Source of the DNA: Moraxellaceae bacterium
GTDB lineage: Bacteria > Pseudomonadota > Gammaproteobacteria > Pseudomonadales > Moraxellaceae
Length of the DNA: 64,000 nt
Direction of reading: 5' to 3'
Assembly (NCBI GenBank): GCA_030680295.1
Contig: JAUXVU010000020.1
Coordinates: forward strand, 228,248 to 292,247
A model generated the notes under the pieces. It was not told the DNA's origin. It did not search any database and saw only the letters and a program-made list of their open reading frames with translations. Within the stretch, counting starts at the first letter, position 1. Every line of letters starts with the position of its first letter. This document shows positions 60,901-64,000 of this stretch, one piece after another. Both the position numbers and the translations under genes were made by a program.

Positions 60901-62073
60901 TTAGAACGTACGTGAAATCAGCTCTTTCATGATTTCGTTAGTGCCGCCGTAAATACGGTTAGCACGGGTATCGATATACGCTTGAGCCACTGGGTATTCC
61001 AGCATATAGCCGTAACCACCGTGCAGCTGTACACACTCATCAACCACTTTTGAAATCAGATCTGACACCCAGTACTTAGCTGCTGCGGCAGCATCAACCT
61101 GCAAGGTGCCGTTGATTTGCTCTTCAATACAACGGTCAACAAAAACACGCGCAATTTGTGTTTCTGAGCGCAATTCCGCTAGCTTGTAACGTGTGTTTTG
61201 ATACGCCGCGACTGGCTTACCAAACACTTTGCGGTCGCGTACATAGGCCAAGGTGTGTGCCAATACTTGCTCACAACCTGCAGCACAGATGATGGCAATC
61301 ATTAAGCGTTCCCAGGCCAGCTCTTTCATCAACATGATAAAGCCCATGCCTTCGGCACCAATGATGTTCGACTTTGGCACACGCACGTTGTCGAAGAACA
61401 GCTCACAAGTGTCTTGGCCCTTCATGCCCACTTTATTTAATGGACGGCCTTTGCTGAAGCCTTCGCGATTCGCTTCAACCAACAACAACGAAACACTTTC
61501 TGCGCCCTTGGATGGGTCGCCAGTCTTCACCACCACCACGGCGATATCGCAAAGATAACCGTTGGTAATAAAGATTTTGCTGCCATTAACGATGTAGTCA
61601 TCACCATCAGCAACCGCTGTTGTACGCACAGCCTGCAAGTCAGAACCGGTGCCTGGTTCAGTCATAGCAATCGCACCTACGGCTTCACCGGTGGCCATTT
61701 TCGGCAACCAAGTTTGCTTTAACTCTTCACTAGCAAAGTTATTTAAGTAGTTAGCCACGATGTCGGAGTGCAGCGAAAAGCCGGAAGCTGAGTCACCAGC
61801 ACGTGCTTGTTCTTCCATCATGATGACGCTGTATAGACGGTCTACACCAGAACCACCGTATTCCACTGGCATGGTGGGGCACAGTAGGCCTAACTCACCG
61901 GCCTTGTTCCACAGGTTACGGTCAATGTGTTGTTGCGCTTCCCACTTTTCACGGTGAGGGGCCATTTCTTCTTCAAAGAAGCGACGGGCGGTACGACGGA
62001 AGTCTTCATGTTCCGCAGTAAAGATCGTGCGCGGGATCATGGCATTCATAGGATTCGGGACATTGAGGCTCAT
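60901..62073 (-). CDS. acyl-CoA dehydrogenase
   Basis: A 390-residue flavoenzyme. IAMTEPGTGSDLQAVRTTAV (FAD-binding) is at about residue 130, the catalytic glutamate region is ANRIYGGTNEIMKELISR (YGGTNEI) at the C-terminus, and VQLHGGYGYMLEYPVAQAYI precedes it. It oxidises acyl-CoA to enoyl-CoA; the long- or medium-chain type cannot be told. The ATG at 62073 is chosen. A TetR regulator lies divergently 107 bases away. Confidence 0.94.
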   Translation of the reverse strand: MSLNVPNPMNAMIPRTIFTAEHEDFRRTARRFFEEEMAPHREKWEAQQHIDRNLWNKAGELGLLCPTMPVEYGGSGVDRLYSVIMMEEQARAGDSASGFSLHSDIVANYLNNFASEELKQTWLPKMATGEAVGAIAMTEPGTGSDLQAVRTTAVADGDDYIVNGSKIFITNGYLCDIAVVVVKTGDPSKGAESVSLLLVEANREGFSKGRPLNKVGMKGQDTCELFFDNVRVPKSNIIGAEGMGFIMLMKELAWERLMIAIICAAGCEQVLAHTLAYVRDRKVFGKPVAAYQNTRYKLAELRSETQIARVFVDRCIEEQINGTLQVDAAAAAKYWVSDLISKVVDECVQLHGGYGYMLEYPVAQAYIDTRANRIYGGTNEIMKELISRTF

Positions 62074-62180
62074 CGGAAAACTCCGGACAGACAAATAAAT
62101 TCAGGTAAAATACAATACGGTCGTAATGCAGGTTGGCATTCAAACAGCCACCCCTTTTGCTGTCAAGGAAAAAATGACTG

Positions 62181-62861
62181 ATGAGTTCTGAAAATCAAAC
62201 AAAACCATTACGCCGCACGCAAAGCGAGCGCAGTGAAGCCATGCGCCAACGTTTAATTGACGCCACCATAGAATGTTTGGCTCGTGATGGTTATGCCGGC
62301 ACCACTATCAGCACCATCATTGCCCAAGCTGATGTGTCTCGCGGAGCGCCGATTCATCACTTCCCCACCAAGGCATCACTGATCGAAGCCAGTGCCAGTT
62401 ATTTAATCCAGCGCTTATACGTGTTGTTAGGCAAAGCCATCCGCAGCTTAGAAAGCTCTGACGACAGACTACAAGACATGATTTTGGCCAGCTGGCGCCA
62501 GCTATTTAATCGTATGGAACACGACGCCATGATGGAGCTGATGTTAGCCAGCCGTCGTGACGCTGAATTAGCTGGGGTGATGCGCCAACTTTGGGTAGCC
62601 GGTCGTGATGTGTTGGATAAAGCCAGTGAGCATTATTTTGAAGCGCTGAACGATGACGTAGAGATCAGCCACTTATTCATTTTGACGCATTGGTTGATGG
62701 GCGGCATGGCCATGGAGCACCACTTAATGGATGGTGATCACGTGGTCGAGCACTTTTTAAAGTTATGGACCACACTGTTGGCCGGTCATATTCGCAGCCG
62801 TCCTGATGTCACCAGCCCACCGCCACGCCCCGCCAATTGGAAGCGCTTAGTGAGTAAGTAA
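62181..62861 (+). CDS. TetR family transcriptional regulator
   Basis: A 226-residue repressor with helix-turn-helix AMRQRLIDATIECLARDGYA then GTTISTIIAQADVSRGAPIH and HHFPTKASLIEASASYLIQR. The effector domain ends in a proline-rich tail. Divergence from an acyl-CoA dehydrogenase suggests it controls fatty-acid breakdown in response to an acyl-CoA; the intergenic region 62074-62180 should hold its operator, but I could not pick a clear palindrome. A short hairpin (62865-62878, GTGTCT/AGACAC) lies after the stop but has no T-run. Confidence 0.93.
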   Translation: MSSENQTKPLRRTQSERSEAMRQRLIDATIECLARDGYAGTTISTIIAQADVSRGAPIHHFPTKASLIEASASYLIQRLYVLLGKAIRSLESSDDRLQDMILASWRQLFNRMEHDAMMELMLASRRDAELAGVMRQLWVAGRDVLDKASEHYFEALNDDVEISHLFILTHWLMGGMAMEHHLMDGDHVVEHFLKLWTTLLAGHIRSRPDVTSPPPRPANWKRLVSK

Positions 62862-62920
62862 GGTGTGTCTAAAGACACTACAAAAGAGTGTGTAAACTTT
62901 GCTCAATTTAGTAATTTACT

Positions 62921-63508
62921 TTAATTGTCAAAATACATCTCCACCCTATTATTCTCAATGACAACTCGACTACTATTAATCCAATCTTCTTTTGAAATGC
63001 CACTCAGCATAAGTCTAACTTTACTTTCCATATATAGAACAAAGCCTAGTGGGGCAAAGCTTCCCTCTCTATAGATATAGTCTTCAGAATTTTTTACATT
63101 CATTACCACCTGACAACCCACTCTCTCCTTACAGCGTTTAATCATGCCATCCCTTTCATGACTTTTCTCAGAAAAGCTTATCAGTATCTCACCAACTTCA
63201 TTTGGTTTCCTTAAAATAAGATGCCTTCCCTCAGCTTCACTATCAAGCATGTCAAAACCGTATACATTAAATGGTAGCCGCACTTGATCATAATGTGACT
63301 TTCTAGAAACAACATACCAACCCTTTGGCACAACTACTTGACTAACATCATCCATATCAAAATTAATTATTATTGGGCTACCCCACGTCATATTTTGCGC
63401 CAAGAGGACTAAGCGTTCATGCTGATACAATGCCAGCAATATTATTAGGAAAAAAAAGTAACCCCAAAATTTTATTCGGCAGATTAGGCCCACAAAAAAT
63501 TTAATCAT
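62921..63508 (-). CDS. membrane-anchored protein, unknown function, low GC
   Basis: A 195-residue protein with an N-terminal membrane helix (about residues 12-28) and a soluble part with two cysteines in MIKRCKERVGCQVVM. Base composition is clearly lower in GC than its neighbours, a sign of transfer. It lies directly after the end of a CdiA/FHA-type gene, where immunity or toxin-related genes are usual, so it may be an orphan immunity or decayed toxin-associated gene. No family is recognised. Confidence 0.68.
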   Translation of the reverse strand: MIKFFVGLICRIKFWGYFFFLIILLALYQHERLVLLAQNMTWGSPIIINFDMDDVSQVVVPKGWYVVSRKSHYDQVRLPFNVYGFDMLDSEAEGRHLILRKPNEVGEILISFSEKSHERDGMIKRCKERVGCQVVMNVKNSEDYIYREGSFAPLGFVLYMESKVRLMLSGISKEDWINSSRVVIENNRVEMYFDN

Positions 63509-63521
63509 TTGGCTTCATTCT

Positions 63522-63647
63522 TCATAATCTGACCTGTCGATTTAAGTGGTAATATAGCCGTTTTTGCACCGATCTAATATCTTCAACTGTATAAGGTATT
63601 TCACCGTGCCTTTCATTATCTTCCCACTCTTTATTTTCGGCTTCCAT
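63522..63647 (-). pseudogene. possible frame-shifted CdiA tail or small ORF (41 residues)
   Basis: In the next frame after the early stop of the CdiA-type gene, a 41-codon frame reads MEAENKEWEDNERHGEIPYT then VEDIRSVQKRLYYHLNRQVR and ends with TGA at 63522-63524. It has no ribosome site of its own and overlaps the CdiA-type frame by 17 bases. It looks like the end of a toxin or a spacer that a frameshift or deletion has uncoupled from the main gene. Confidence 0.45.
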
Positions 63648-64000
63648 TTGCTGCACTGTCGCCGCCACTGGCGGCACTGCTCACAGTCCCAACCACCGCA
63701 CCCACGGCGTTGGTTAGGGCCAGCAGTTGTTGTACTTCGTTTTCACTAAGACGGTCACGCTGCAACCTGCCATTGTCATCAAAGGCACTGGGGTACAGCT
63801 GTTTCGCCAAATAATCCGCCGCCGCTTCTGCACCAGCAGCCGCTACTGCGCCAGTGGCCGCATTGCCGTTGTTGGCATAGGCCATGACTGCACCCAGCAC
63901 GGCATGGCTTAATAGCTGTGCGGCTTGGTCATCACTTAAGGTGCTGCCAATAAACTGCGAGGCATACGGCGCAATGGCATTGGTGGCTACTTGACCGGCC
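63631..64000 (-). CDS. CdiA/filamentous-haemagglutinin-type protein, C-terminal part (5' end outside window)
   Basis: The frame is open to the window edge. It contains the pre-toxin helical region typical of CdiA and related two-partner exoproteins: DDQAAQLLSHAVLGAVMAYA, ATGAVAAAGAEAAADYLAKQ and LSENEVQQLLALTNAVGAVV followed by SAASGGDSAANGS. In full-length proteins this leads into a VENN motif and a variable toxin. Here the frame ends at TAA seven residues after GGDSA (ANGSRK), with no VENN and no toxin, so the gene is truncated or frameshifted. Confidence 0.82.
   Translation of the reverse strand, partial: AGQVATNAIAPYASQFIGSTLSDDQAAQLLSHAVLGAVMAYANNGNAATGAVAAAGAEAAADYLAKQLYPSAFDDNGRLQRDRLSENEVQQLLALTNAVGAVVGTVSSAASGGDSAANGSRK

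Noticed and set aside
62865..62878. Hairpin after the TetR gene as terminator
   Set aside because: The stem is only six pairs and there is no T-run.
1..64000. CRISPR arrays, tRNA or rRNA genes, transposase or integrase genes
   Set aside because: None was recognised on either strand by eye; a dedicated scan could still find a short tRNA.

Overview
The window looks like chromosome of a gammaproteobacterium of roughly 50 % GC, most likely from the Pseudomonadales or a close marine or freshwater relative. The basis is gene order. From about 30.2 to 52.7 kb it carries trmB, yaiI-like, hemW, rdgB, metW, metX, yggT, proC, yggS, a pilT paralogue, the inactive dihydroorotase paralogue pyrC', pyrB, ruvX, yqgE, tonB and gshB. 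From memory, Pseudomonas aeruginosa has much the same order. A pyrE / exonuclease III-like (crc position) / rph / yicC cluster follows. No rRNA, tRNA or CRISPR array was seen.

Layout. 1-6.1 kb: end of an SDR gene, a LysR regulator, yggU, an ankyrin protein, gltS, a lipoprotein gene lying between two copies of the 3' part of a shikimate kinase gene, and a phzF-like gene broken by an amber codon. 6.1-19.7 kb: accessory-type genes. These include a Phd/ParE toxin-antitoxin pair, a compact minus-strand cluster running from a secreted barnase-like RNase and its barstar inhibitor to small membrane proteins, an alternative oxidase, a ferritin-like/membrane/23-residue peptide operon, cstA, a GST, an acyltransferase, an amidohydrolase lipoprotein, and unknown proteins. 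19.8-28.8 kb: a run of minus-strand genes separated by short imperfect palindromes with integron attC architecture. There is no integrase gene in the window, so it resembles a CALIN (a cluster of attC sites lacking an integrase). It holds duplicated and decayed cassettes, a two-gene cassette (membrane-anchored beta-rich protein plus a GT51 transglycosylase), a PD-(D/E)XK-like protein and several unknowns. 29-30.2 kb: small membrane proteins, a DUF4236 protein and a 107-bp palindromic repeat. 30.2-62.9 kb: the mostly core block. 62.9-64 kb: a low-GC unknown gene next to the 3' end of a CdiA/filamentous-haemagglutinin-type gene that stops early.

How the genes work together. The core block covers pyrimidine synthesis (pyrB, pyrC', pyrE), methionine synthesis (metX, metW), proline synthesis (proC), glutathione synthesis (gshB), nucleotide sanitation (rdgB), haem delivery (hemW), PLP homeostasis (yggS) and RNA maturation (trmB, ruvX, rph). 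The accessory left half is a patchwork of defence-, toxin- and stress-like functions. Its strongest structural signal is the attC-bounded cassette array. Reading was by eye; family names rest on recognised motifs, and no database search was run.
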